Source: Caulobacteraceae bacterium UBA6225
GTDB lineage: Bacteria > Pseudomonadota > Alphaproteobacteria > Caulobacterales > Caulobacteraceae
NCBI GenBank assembly: GCA_002441055.1
Contig: DJWR01000197.1
Location: 5,666 to 17,910, forward strand
Reading direction: 5' to 3'
Length of the DNA: 12,245 bases
Within the stretch, counting starts at the first letter, position 1. Every line of letters begins with the position of its first letter. Shown here in pieces: positions 6,514 to 12,245 of the stretch. A program made the position numbers and the translations under genes. Under the pieces are notes generated by a model. The model was not told where the DNA came from, ran no database searches, and saw only the letters and a list, made by a program, of their open reading frames with translations.

Positions 6514-7359
6514 TTACTTGCCTCCCAGCTCGACGGCGCGAGCCTCAATCTGCGTGGCCAGCTCGGCGGCTCCCGCCTGGGCCAGAGCCATGGACTCGCC
6601 GACGATCAGCAGGGCTGGTCCCTTCAGGGCGGCGGCGGCCTGCGCCAAGCCTGACAGGGTGGTGACCATGCGCCGCTCGTCGGCCCGACTGGCGTTCTCG
6701 ACAATAAGCGCCGGGGTGGCCGGGTTGCGGCCAGCCTGTGTCAGTCTCTGGGCGATCCCCTCGGCGGTGGAGACGCCCATATAGATCACCACCGTCTGGT
6801 TGGGTCTGGCCAAGCGCTCCCAGTCCAGATCCGGCGTCTCGCCCCGGGCTGCATGGCCGGTGACGAAGGTCACCGCCTGGGCCGAACCGCGGTGGGTCAG
6901 GGGCGCGCCAGCGCCGGCGGCGGCCGCCAGGGCCGCGGTGACCCCAGGCACGACAACGCATTCGACGCCCGCGTCCCGGCAGGCCTCCAGCTCTTCTCCG
7001 CCACGCCCGAAAATGAACGGGTCTCCCCCCTTGAGCCGCACCACCCTCAGCCCCTGGAGGGCGAAGGCCACCAGCATCCGGTTGATCTCGTCCTGGGGAT
7101 AGGCATGGCGGGACTTGCGCTTGGCGACGCTGATCTTCTGAGCCTCGGCCGGCGCAAGATCAAGGATCTCGTCGGACACCAGACCGTCGTGGACGACAAC
7201 CTGCGCGCTCTGCAGGGCCTTAAGCGCCTTCAGAGTCAACAGCTCCGGATCCCCCGGGCCTGCCCCCACCAGCCAGACCGTTCCAGCAGGCCGCGCACGC
7301 GCGCCGTCCAAAAGGACGAGGCCGCCCGGTCGCCTTTGGGGTCGATCGCTGGACTTCAT
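6514..7359 (-). CDS. cobA: Uroporphyrinogen-III C-methyltransferase (SUMT)
   Basis: This 281-residue enzyme transfers two methyl groups from SAM to uroporphyrinogen III, giving precorrin-2, the precursor of siroheme and cobalamin. Family motifs appear in order: VWLVGAGPGDPELLTLKA (28-45), VVRLKGGDPFIFGRGGEE (106-123), VVPGVTAALAAAAGAG (136-151) with PLTHRG (153-158), and VTGH (166-169). Only the methyltransferase domain is present. The NAD-dependent dehydrogenase/ferrochelatase half of the fused CysG of enterobacteria is missing, so another gene must finish siroheme. The frame is open 48 codons upstream, but the MKSS start at 7359 is preferred: family similarity begins only about 25 residues later, and the longer frame would run through the inverted repeats. 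First gene of the sulfur operon. Annotation as cysG would be equally defensible. Confidence 0.93.
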   Translation of the reverse strand: MKSSDRPQRRPGGLVLLDGARARPAGTVWLVGAGPGDPELLTLKALKALQSAQVVVHDGLVSDEILDLAPAEAQKISVAKRKSRHAYPQDEINRMLVAFALQGLRVVRLKGGDPFIFGRGGEELEACRDAGVECVVVPGVTAALAAAAGAGAPLTHRGSAQAVTFVTGHAARGETPDLDWERLARPNQTVVIYMGVSTAEGIAQRLTQAGRNPATPALIVENASRADERRMVTTLSGLAQAAAALKGPALLIVGESMALAQAGAAELATQIEARAVELGGK

Positions 7360-7395
7360 GGTTTTAGCTTCTCTATCACGCTTGCGCCCGAAGGC

Positions 7396-7426
7396 CGACG
7401 GGGCGAACCCTGGGCCCGCCCCGTCG
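7396..7426. repeat. Inverted repeat 1 of the cobA-LysR control region
   Basis: CGACGGGGCG (7396-7405) and CGCCCCGTCG (7417-7426) are perfect 10-base inverted arms around an 11-base loop. The repeat ends 37 bases from the cobA start, so a cobA transcript beginning upstream could fold it into a very stable leader hairpin. No U-run follows on either strand, so it is not a standard intrinsic terminator. It could be a protein operator or an RNA structure. Confidence 0.7.
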
Positions 7427-7430
7427 AATA

Positions 7431-7462
7431 TCCGCCGACGAAAGGGCCATGACGTCGCCGGA
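7431..7462. repeat. Inverted repeat 2 of the cobA-LysR control region
   Basis: TCCGCCGACG (7431-7440) and CGTCGCCGGA (7453-7462) pair at nine of ten positions around a 12-base spacer. It lies four bases from repeat 1 and shares its CGACG/CGTCG words, so arms from the two repeats can also pair with each other. Confidence 0.55.
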
Positions 7463-7465
7463 TGC

Positions 7466-7498
7466 TTGCAAACTGGGGAAATGCCCCCCACTTCGCAA
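7466..7498. repeat. Inverted repeat 3, candidate LysR-type operator
   Basis: TTGCAAACTGGGG (7466-7478) and CCCCACTTCGCAA (7486-7498) match as inverted arms at 11 of 13 positions around a 7-base centre. The repeat ends 35 bases before the LysR-type start. Its AT-containing outer ends (TTGC...GCAA) stand out from the GC-rich surroundings, which argues against chance composition. LysR-family proteins bind imperfect dyads in this kind of divergent region, so autoregulation and control of cobA are plausible, though the sequence does not show which protein binds. Confidence 0.55.
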
Positions 7499-7533
7499 CC
7501 CAAGGAGTTCTGCCCGGGGGTTCAGGAAAACTT

Positions 7534-8502
7534 ATGGAACGACAGGCCGAACGCAGTGGGGATCGCCGCAGGCTGCCGCCCCTCAACGCCCTGCGCGCCT
7601 TTGAGGCGGCCGCCCGCCACCTCAATTTCAGCCGGGCGGCGGAAGAGCTGTCGGTGACCCCAGGCGCCGTCAGCCAGCAGATTCAGAACCTCGAGGACTA
7701 TGTGGGGGCCGCCCTCTTCAAGCGCACGCCCAAGGGCCTGCTGCTGACCGACGCCGCCCAGACCGCCCTGCCCGCCCTGCGGGAAGCCTTTGACCGCCTG
7801 GCCGAGGCCGCCTCTCTCTTGACCGCGGCGGTGGACGGCCGCCGGCTCAGCATCACGGCCGCCCCCTCCTTCGCGGCCAAATGGCTGGTGCCCCGGCTGG
7901 GCAAGTTCGAGGAGGCCCATCCGCAGGTGGACGTCTGGTTGTCGGCCGGCATGGAGGTGGTGGACCTGAGCGCCGGCGAGGTGGACCTGGCTATCCGCTA
8001 CGGTTCGGGGCGCTATCCTGGCCTCGAGGTCACGCCCCTGATGAGCGAGACGGTGCTCGCGGTGGCCAGTCCTGAGCTGATGGCCAGGGTTCCGCTCAAC
8101 GAACCTGCCGACCTGGTCAACCACATCCTGTTGCACGACGGCTCGGCCGAACTCGACGCCTCCTGCCCCGACTGGGCCATGTGGCTGGCGGCGCGGGGGC
8201 TGAAGACCGTGGACGGCTCGCGGGGGCCGCGGTTCAATCAGTCCAGCCTGGTGATCGAGGCCGCCGCCAACGGTCGCGGCGTGGCGCTGGCCAAGCGCAC
8301 CCTGGCCCAGGCCGATCTCGAAGCCGGACGGCTGGTGGCGCCCTTACAGATCGCCACGGCGGTGGACTTCGCCTATTACCTCGTCCATCCCAAGGCCAAG
8401 GGCCGGCTGCCGCAGGTCAAGGCGTTCACCGCCTGGATCACAGCCGAGGCCCAGGCCCACGAGGCCGCCCTGCGGGCGATCGACAATGGAGCCGGCATCT
8501 AG
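7534..8502 (+). CDS. LysR-family transcriptional regulator, GcvA type
   Basis: A 322-residue regulator. The N-terminal winged helix-turn-helix (about 14-73) reads LPPLNALRAFEAAARH, then FSRAAEELSVTPGAVSQQI and LFKRTPKGLLLTDA, the pattern of the GcvA/AmpR-like branch. The rest (about 100-310) is the two-lobed periplasmic-binding-type effector domain, with VDLAIRYGSG near 150, also typical of GcvA relatives. The frame is open from 7462, but ATG 7534 is preferred: AGGA lies about seven bases upstream, and starting at 7462 would put inverted repeat 3 inside coding sequence. It is divergent from the sulfur operon and 35 bases ahead of the chorismate mutase gene. The effector is unknown. The layout suggests control of itself and possibly of cobA onward, but GcvA-type proteins are numerous and neighbour targets are not guaranteed. 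Confidence 0.9.
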   Translation: MERQAERSGDRRRLPPLNALRAFEAAARHLNFSRAAEELSVTPGAVSQQIQNLEDYVGAALFKRTPKGLLLTDAAQTALPALREAFDRLAEAASLLTAAVDGRRLSITAAPSFAAKWLVPRLGKFEEAHPQVDVWLSAGMEVVDLSAGEVDLAIRYGSGRYPGLEVTPLMSETVLAVASPELMARVPLNEPADLVNHILLHDGSAELDASCPDWAMWLAARGLKTVDGSRGPRFNQSSLVIEAAANGRGVALAKRTLAQADLEAGRLVAPLQIATAVDFAYYLVHPKAKGRLPQVKAFTAWITAEAQAHEAALRAIDNGAGI

Positions 8503-8537
8503 CAAGAGGCGCCGGCGCAACGCGACCAGAGTGCTGA

Positions 8538-8879
8538 ATGCTGATTGAGATCGACGACCACAAGTCGCCTGCCGACTGCGCCACCATGACCGAGGTCCGT
8601 CAGGGGGTGGACGCCCTTGACCGCGCTCTGGTCAAGCTGCTGGCTGAACGCCAGGGCTTCATGGACGCCGCGGCGCGGATCAAGCCTCACCGCGGCGTGG
8701 TCCGGGACGAGGCGCGGATCGAAGATGTGGTGACCAAGGTCAAGGCTGCGGCCCGTGAGGCTGGCCTCTCTGAGGCGATCGCCGAGCCGGTCTGGCGCAC
8801 CCTGATCGACCGGTGCATCGCCTATGAGTTCGGATCCTGGGACAAGCGCCGCACGGCCGAGGGCGAGCCCCTCCCCTGA
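8538..8879 (+). CDS. Chorismate mutase, AroQ type
   Basis: A 113-residue single-domain all-helical chorismate mutase, converting chorismate to prephenate for phenylalanine and tyrosine synthesis. The AroQ pattern is visible: R21 and D25..D28 in helix 1, LLAERQ with R38, K49 (ARIK) and the RDEARIE segment (56-62). The spacings R21-R38 (17) and R38-K49 (11) equal those of the E. coli catalytic residues R11, R28 and K39. Related isochorismate-pyruvate lyases (PchB) share this fold, so that activity cannot be excluded, but no siderophore or salicylate genes are nearby. ATG 8538 lacks a clear ribosome site; ATG 8586 is possible but would drop the PADCATM segment, which I recall as conserved in caulobacterial homologues. 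It lies 35 bases after the LysR gene, so the two may be co-transcribed. Confidence 0.87.
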   Translation: MLIEIDDHKSPADCATMTEVRQGVDALDRALVKLLAERQGFMDAAARIKPHRGVVRDEARIEDVVTKVKAAAREAGLSEAIAEPVWRTLIDRCIAYEFGSWDKRRTAEGEPLP

Positions 8880-8894
8880 CCTGGAAAGAGGGCT

Positions 8895-10979
8895 TTAGGC
8901 CGCCGCCGCCTCGCCGGAGGCGGCCGGCCCCGTCCAGCGGCTGAGACAGGCATAGAGGTTTTCGATCTTCACCGGCTTGTCGACACTGTCGACCATGCCA
9001 ACGTCACGCATGCGCGAAATCTGTTCCGGCAGCACATCGGCGCTCATGGCGATGATCGGAACCTTGCTCATGGGGCCGTCCAGGGCCCGGATCGCCCGGG
9101 TGGCGGCCAGGCCGTCGACGACCGGCATGTGCAGATCCATGAGGATGGCGTCATACCGGCCAGACTTGGCCGCCTCGATCGCTTCTCGGCCGTCACAGGC
9201 CACGTCGGCGGTGCACCCCAGGATCTGCAGCATCAGCACCCCGAGCTCGCGGTTCATCGGATGATCGTCCACCAGCAGGATGTGCGCTGACAACGCCTCG
9301 CCATGCCCCTCCTCCTCATCGGAGGAGGCTGACACCCGGGCGCGTTCCAGGTCGAGTTCGAGCCAGAAGGTCGATCCAGCGCCCGGGGTCGACTGAACAC
9401 CGACCTGACCGCCCATGGCCTCGATCAGGCCCTTGCAGATCGCCAGACCAAGGCCTGTGCCCCCATGGGTCCGGCTGACCGAGGAGTCCACCTGGCTGAA
9501 CCGCTGGAACAGGGCGTCGGCCGCCTCCTTGGCGATGCCGACGCCGGTGTCGGTGACCGAGATCCGGACCCGATCACGATCCCCTTGTTCTGACACAGCC
9601 AGGGTCAGGGTGATCCGTCCGGCGTCCGTAAATTTCACGGCGTTATTGAGGTAGTTGAGGAGCACCTGGCAAAGCCGGTGATCGTCACAGACATGGCCGC
9701 CAGAGAGTTCGCCCGGGATTTCCATGTCGAGACTGAGGCCCTTGCCCTCCGCCGCCTCAGCGACAATCGCCAGGGAGTCGCGGCAGACCACGGCCAGATC
9801 GACGGGCTTGGGATCCAACTCGATCCGGCCAGCCTCAACCTTCGAGAAATCGAGGATGTCGTTGACCACCGTCAGCAGGGCGATGCCCGAACGCCGGATC
9901 AGGTCGATCTGGCGACGGCTGTCAGGACGCATGTCCTTGTCCATGTCCAGAACCTGGGCGAAACCTATGATCGAGTTCAGAGGCGTGCGGATCTCATGGC
10001 TCATGGTGGCCAGGAAGTCGGTCTTGGCCACCGAGGCCGCCTCAGCCCGCTCCCGCGCCCGCTGGTGGCTGACGGAGCGGCGCAGGATCAGGTCGCGCAG
10101 GCGCTGTTGGTGTATCGCCATGAGCGCGGTGACGATGCCGGTGCCAAACACCAGGCCGAGATAGACCTGAAAGATCGCAACCTGTTGGGCGAGGGTTCTG
10201 GTCTCCGCCAACACCGGCGAGCGTCCCCACAGGAAGCCCACCGACAGCAGCACCACGCAGGCCACCGCCATGGCTACGGTCACCGCCTGTGGGCCGGTAC
10301 GCAGGCCAAGGATTGTGATGACGGGGAACATGGCCAACTGGGCGATCGGGGCCGCCGGGGTGATGATCAGGCCGACCAGCACGGCGACCGCCATATAGCC
10401 CAGAGTGATCTCCCAGGACCGCTCGGGCACGAGCCGGGTTCGCCGCCCTTGGCTGAGCAGCAGAATGGCCGGCAGCACCATCGACATGCCCAGGAACTTC
10501 GCCCCGAGCCGATTGAGCAACATCTCCGCCGGAAAGTGGCCCTCGATCACCAGGGCGCCCAGGCCCAGCAAGAGGGCTGCGAGCACCAGGACCGGCGCCA
10601 GCGCCAGGAAGATCAAGGCCGCAAACCGTCCCGGCGTGGTGAGGCGTACCGCATTGAACCGGCGGGCCAGATAGACCACGGCGATCGCCTCGATCACATT
10701 CACGAGGCTATAGCCGACGGCGCCATAGAGGGGATGGCCAAAGGCCAGAATGACCGCCCCCTGGAGCACGAAGCCCACGGCTAGCAGCACCGGGGCCCAG
10801 CGGGCCGGTAGCAGCAGCAGGGCGCCTATGACAAAGGCGTTGGCCGTCCAGATGGCCCCGACCCCGGTCGTCTCCCGGAGCATGTTGGTCAGCCAGAGAT
10901 TGGCGACGTAACCGCCGTAAAGCATGACGGCGAGCAGAAGCTGTCGGCTTTGACGGGTAATGGGGGAACTCCGGAACAT
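8895..10979 (-). CDS. Hybrid sensor histidine kinase with MASE1 membrane sensor and receiver domain
   Basis: A 694-residue inner-membrane signalling protein. Residues 1-290 contain about eight hydrophobic spans separated by short charged loops, matching the MASE1 integral membrane sensor. A short coiled region leads to the HisKA domain, with phospho-acceptor H328 in MSHEIRTPLNSIIGF. The ATPase domain follows with its N box LNNAVKFTD (about 444-452), DTGVGIA (about 477-483) and GGTGLGLAI (about 506-514). The C-terminal receiver (about 565-685) has D571/D572, phospho-acceptor D615 (LMDLHMP) and K668 (DKPV). No separate DNA-binding regulator is adjacent, and there is no His-phosphotransfer domain. 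The frame opens at a TTG 17 codons upstream, but ATG 10979 starts right before the first span; no good ribosome site is seen for either. It lies 70 bases after the sodium channel gene, same strand. The ligand is unknown. Confidence 0.93.
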   Translation of the reverse strand: MFRSSPITRQSRQLLLAVMLYGGYVANLWLTNMLRETTGVGAIWTANAFVIGALLLLPARWAPVLLAVGFVLQGAVILAFGHPLYGAVGYSLVNVIEAIAVVYLARRFNAVRLTTPGRFAALIFLALAPVLVLAALLLGLGALVIEGHFPAEMLLNRLGAKFLGMSMVLPAILLLSQGRRTRLVPERSWEITLGYMAVAVLVGLIITPAAPIAQLAMFPVITILGLRTGPQAVTVAMAVACVVLLSVGFLWGRSPVLAETRTLAQQVAIFQVYLGLVFGTGIVTALMAIHQQRLRDLILRRSVSHQRARERAEAASVAKTDFLATMSHEIRTPLNSIIGFAQVLDMDKDMRPDSRRQIDLIRRSGIALLTVVNDILDFSKVEAGRIELDPKPVDLAVVCRDSLAIVAEAAEGKGLSLDMEIPGELSGGHVCDDHRLCQVLLNYLNNAVKFTDAGRITLTLAVSEQGDRDRVRISVTDTGVGIAKEAADALFQRFSQVDSSVSRTHGGTGLGLAICKGLIEAMGGQVGVQSTPGAGSTFWLELDLERARVSASSDEEEGHGEALSAHILLVDDHPMNRELGVLMLQILGCTADVACDGREAIEAAKSGRYDAILMDLHMPVVDGLAATRAIRALDGPMSKVPIIAMSADVLPEQISRMRDVGMVDSVDKPVKIENLYACLSRWTGPAASGEAAAA

Positions 10980-11022
10980 GGGCGATGGGCCGATACCGGG
11001 GGGTAGATTAGGTCCCGGCCCC

Positions 11023-11037
11023 TCAACCAAAGCTTAA
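11023..11037 (-). promoter_or_regulatory. CtrA-like site upstream of the histidine kinase gene
   Basis: The minus strand reads TTAA, seven bases, TTGA (seven of eight matches to the CtrA consensus TTAA-N7-TTAA), 44 bases before the kinase ATG. The TTAA is centred in a perfect 12-base palindrome AAGCTTAAGCTT (11030-11041), an AT-rich island in GC-rich DNA. Just downstream, TTGGTTG with CCTAATCT eleven bases later is a weak housekeeping-promoter candidate. If the organism is caulobacterial, cell-cycle control of the kinase is possible. Confidence 0.35.
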
Positions 11038-11049
11038 GCTTGACGAACC

Positions 11050-11895
11050 CTAACGCTCGGCCAGACCTTTGCTAAGGGCCCCGATCTCCTGTCGCAGGGC
11101 GGCCAGTTCGCTTCGCAGGGCGGCGAGGTCGGCGGCGTCCTCCGCATGCGCCCGCTGTCGTTCGGCGCTGGCCAGGCGCAGGTCTTCCTCGATCTGCTGA
11201 CGCTCGGCCTTCGCCTCCTCCTCATGCTCGCTCTGCATGGCGTTGACCACGATGCCGATGAACAGGTTCAGCATGGTGAAGGTGGTGCAGAGGATGAACG
11301 GCACGAAGAAGGCCCAGGCATAGGGATAGACCTCCATCACCGGCCGCACGATGCCCATGGACCAGCTTTCCAGGGTCATCACCTGGAACAGGGAGTAGGC
11401 CGAGGCCGGGATTGAGCCGAACCACTGGGGGAAGCTGGCGGCGAACAGCTTGGTGGCCATCACCGAGGCCACATAGAAGATCAGCGTCATCAAGAGGATG
11501 ATGGAGCCCATCCCCGGCAGGGCGCTGATCAGGGCGCCCACCACCCGGCGCAGGGACGGCACCAGGGTGATCATCCGCAACACCCGCAGGATCCGCAGGG
11601 CCCGCAGCACCGAGAAGGCCCCGGCCGCCGGCACCAGCGCGATGCCGACAATGGCGAAGTCGAACAGGCTCCAGGGGTCCTTGAAGAAGGCCAGACGGTG
11701 GACGGCGATGCGGGCCACGATCTCGGCGACGAACACCGCCAGGATCGCCCGGTCCAGAATCAGCAGGACGTCGCCGAAATTGGCCATGGCCCAGGGGCTG
11801 GTCTCCAGCCCGAGCGTGATCGCGTTAATGACGATCAGAGCGGTGATGATCTTCTCTGTGCGCGGCGAGGTGATCAGCGCCTTGAGCTGGTCCAA
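11050..11895 (-). CDS. Voltage-gated sodium channel, NaChBac (BacNav) family
   Basis: A single-repeat six-span channel that assembles as a tetramer in the inner membrane. Numbering from the TTG at 11895: S1 is about 16-33, S2 44-66 and S3 76-91. S4 is 96-117 with R98, R101, R104 and R107 at every third position, the voltage sensor. S5 is about 125-150. The pore loop carries TLESWSM (174-180), nearly identical to the NaChBac selectivity filter TLESWAS, with E176 as the ring carboxylate. S6 is about 193-220. Residues 222-281 form a charged heptad-like coiled coil, as in the C-terminal tetramerisation bundle of BacNav channels. The start is uncertain. The frame is open to an ATG at 12084, but that overlaps the divergent gene by 21 bases, lacks a ribosome site and adds 63 low-complexity residues including a rare TTA codon. 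TTG 11895 gives 281 residues, close to NaChBac's 274, but also lacks a clear ribosome site. Confidence 0.9.
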   Translation of the reverse strand: MDQLKALITSPRTEKIITALIVINAITLGLETSPWAMANFGDVLLILDRAILAVFVAEIVARIAVHRLAFFKDPWSLFDFAIVGIALVPAAGAFSVLRALRILRVLRMITLVPSLRRVVGALISALPGMGSIILLMTLIFYVASVMATKLFAASFPQWFGSIPASAYSLFQVMTLESWSMGIVRPVMEVYPYAWAFFVPFILCTTFTMLNLFIGIVVNAMQSEHEEEAKAERQQIEEDLRLASAERQRAHAEDAADLAALRSELAALRQEIGALSKGLAER

Positions 11896-12052
11896 GGGGG
11901 TGGCGCCATCGGGATGGGGTTCTGTTTCGCCATCTGCCGCAATCCGGGGCCAAGCGCCAGGGCTGCCAGAGCCTCCGGCGACGAAGCTTGACGTAGGGGC
12001 GCGGTTTCCCGGCGCGTCCGCCTGATCTAAGGGCTTGGGAGGGTCAGCCAGT

Positions 12053-12057
12053 GGGAG
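12053..12057 (+). promoter_or_regulatory. Ribosome binding site of the acyl-CoA dehydrogenase gene
   Basis: GGGAG lies six bases before the ATG at 12064. This well-placed site supports that start and argues against the longest reading of the divergent sodium channel gene, which would cross it. Confidence 0.6.
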
Positions 12058-12063
12058 ATCGAT

Positions 12064-12245
12064 ATGAACCCGGCGCAGGAACATGAGGCCGTTCTCGAGA
12101 CGGTGCGCAGGCTGTGCGCCGGCTTCCCGGGCGAGTACTGGCGAGAGCGGGATCGCGAACGCACCTATCCTACTGAATTCGTCCAGGCGCTGACTGATGC
12201 TGGTCTTCTCGGCGTGCTGATTCCGGAGACCTATGGCGGCAGCGG
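12064..12245 (+). CDS. Acyl-CoA dehydrogenase, N-terminal 60 residues only
   Basis: The gene is cut by the right edge. The visible part reads MNPAQEHEAVLETVRRLC, then a charged stretch EYWRERDRERTYPTEF, then VQALTDAGLLGVLIPETYGG. The last segment is the typical N-terminal helical domain of acyl-CoA dehydrogenases (FV.AL.eAG.LG..iPEeYGG). These flavoenzymes oxidise acyl-CoA thioesters to enoyl-CoA and pass electrons to ETF. The FAD-binding and catalytic Glu regions lie outside the window, so the chain-length class is unknown. It is divergent from the sodium channel gene. The 168 bases between the two likely starts (11896-12063) hold no clear promoter; a perfect -35-like TTGACG at 11988 has no matching -10 at normal distance. 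Confidence 0.85.
   Translation, partial: MNPAQEHEAVLETVRRLCAGFPGEYWRERDRERTYPTEFVQALTDAGLLGVLIPETYGGS

Noticed and set aside
7361..7368. GCTAAAAC on the minus strand, a full match to the Caulobacter -10 consensus GCtANAWC
   Set aside because: It ends one base before the cobA ATG and has no TTG-type -35 at the required 10-14 base distance, so a transcript from it would start inside the gene.
7522..8136. 204-codon minus-strand open frame opposite the LysR gene
   Set aside because: It has no motif and overlaps the conserved helix-turn-helix region of the LysR regulator on the opposite strand.
8905..8924. Hairpin GCCGCCTC-GCCG-GAGGCGGC at the chorismate mutase/kinase convergent junction, considered as a terminator
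   Set aside because: The 8-base stem is perfect, but no U-run follows on either strand and it lies in the last kinase codons (Ala/Gly-rich tail), where GC-rich codons explain the pairing.
9678..10784. 368-codon plus-strand open frame opposite the histidine kinase
   Set aside because: The translation is rich in His, Gln, Asp and Arg without domain motifs, typical of antisense frames of membrane-protein genes. The minus strand carries clear MASE1 and HisKA motifs across the same bases.
1..12245. Search for tRNA, rRNA, CRISPR arrays, insertion sequences, integrases or toxin-antitoxin pairs
   Set aside because: No repeated spacer pattern, cloverleaf-like sequence, transposase or integrase motif was seen, and almost all bases are accounted for by conserved genes with uniform codon use.

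Overview
The window looks like high-GC alphaproteobacterial chromosome, most likely Caulobacteraceae (Caulobacter/Phenylobacterium type). The reasons are strong GC bias at third codon positions, an APS-reductase-type CysH, the DUF2849 and DUF934 partners in the sulfur operon, a promoter resembling the Caulobacter housekeeping consensus, and a CtrA-like site. The genus is inferred, not demonstrated. No tRNA, rRNA, CRISPR array, insertion sequence or prophage gene is visible. Genes are tightly packed and no gene-free stretch reaches 300 bases.

Layout. (1) 1-1735, minus strand: a tight unit of glutathione S-transferase, secreted S1/P1-type nuclease and the start of a probable NUDIX hydrolase, with a good promoter candidate in front. 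(2) 1902-2384, plus strand: a small secreted 3D-domain protein. (3) 2402-7359, minus strand: a six-gene assimilatory sulfur operon in the order cobA (uroporphyrinogen-III methyltransferase), DUF2849, cysI (sulfite reductase hemoprotein), DUF934, cysH (APS reductase) and fpr (ferredoxin/flavodoxin-NADP reductase), with overlaps or gaps of 1-24 bases. (4) 7360-7533: a divergent control region with three consecutive inverted repeats. (5) 7534-8879, plus strand: a GcvA-type LysR regulator and an AroQ-type chorismate mutase. (6) 8895-11895, minus strand: a NaChBac-family voltage-gated sodium channel followed by a hybrid histidine kinase with a MASE1 membrane sensor. (7) From 12064, plus strand: the start of an acyl-CoA dehydrogenase.

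How the genes fit together. The sulfur operon covers APS to sulfite (CysH), sulfite to sulfide (CysI), the first siroheme-specific step (CobA) and a probable electron source (Fpr). No CysJ flavoprotein and no siroheme dehydrogenase/chelatase is present, so electrons probably reach CysI through ferredoxin and siroheme is finished by an enzyme encoded elsewhere. The three dyads between this operon and the LysR gene are the most notable unexplained structure. The sodium channel next to a multi-membrane-span hybrid kinase is the other pairing worth attention. Nothing here is a clearly new defence or mobile system; most of the window is ordinary, well-preserved housekeeping and signalling DNA.
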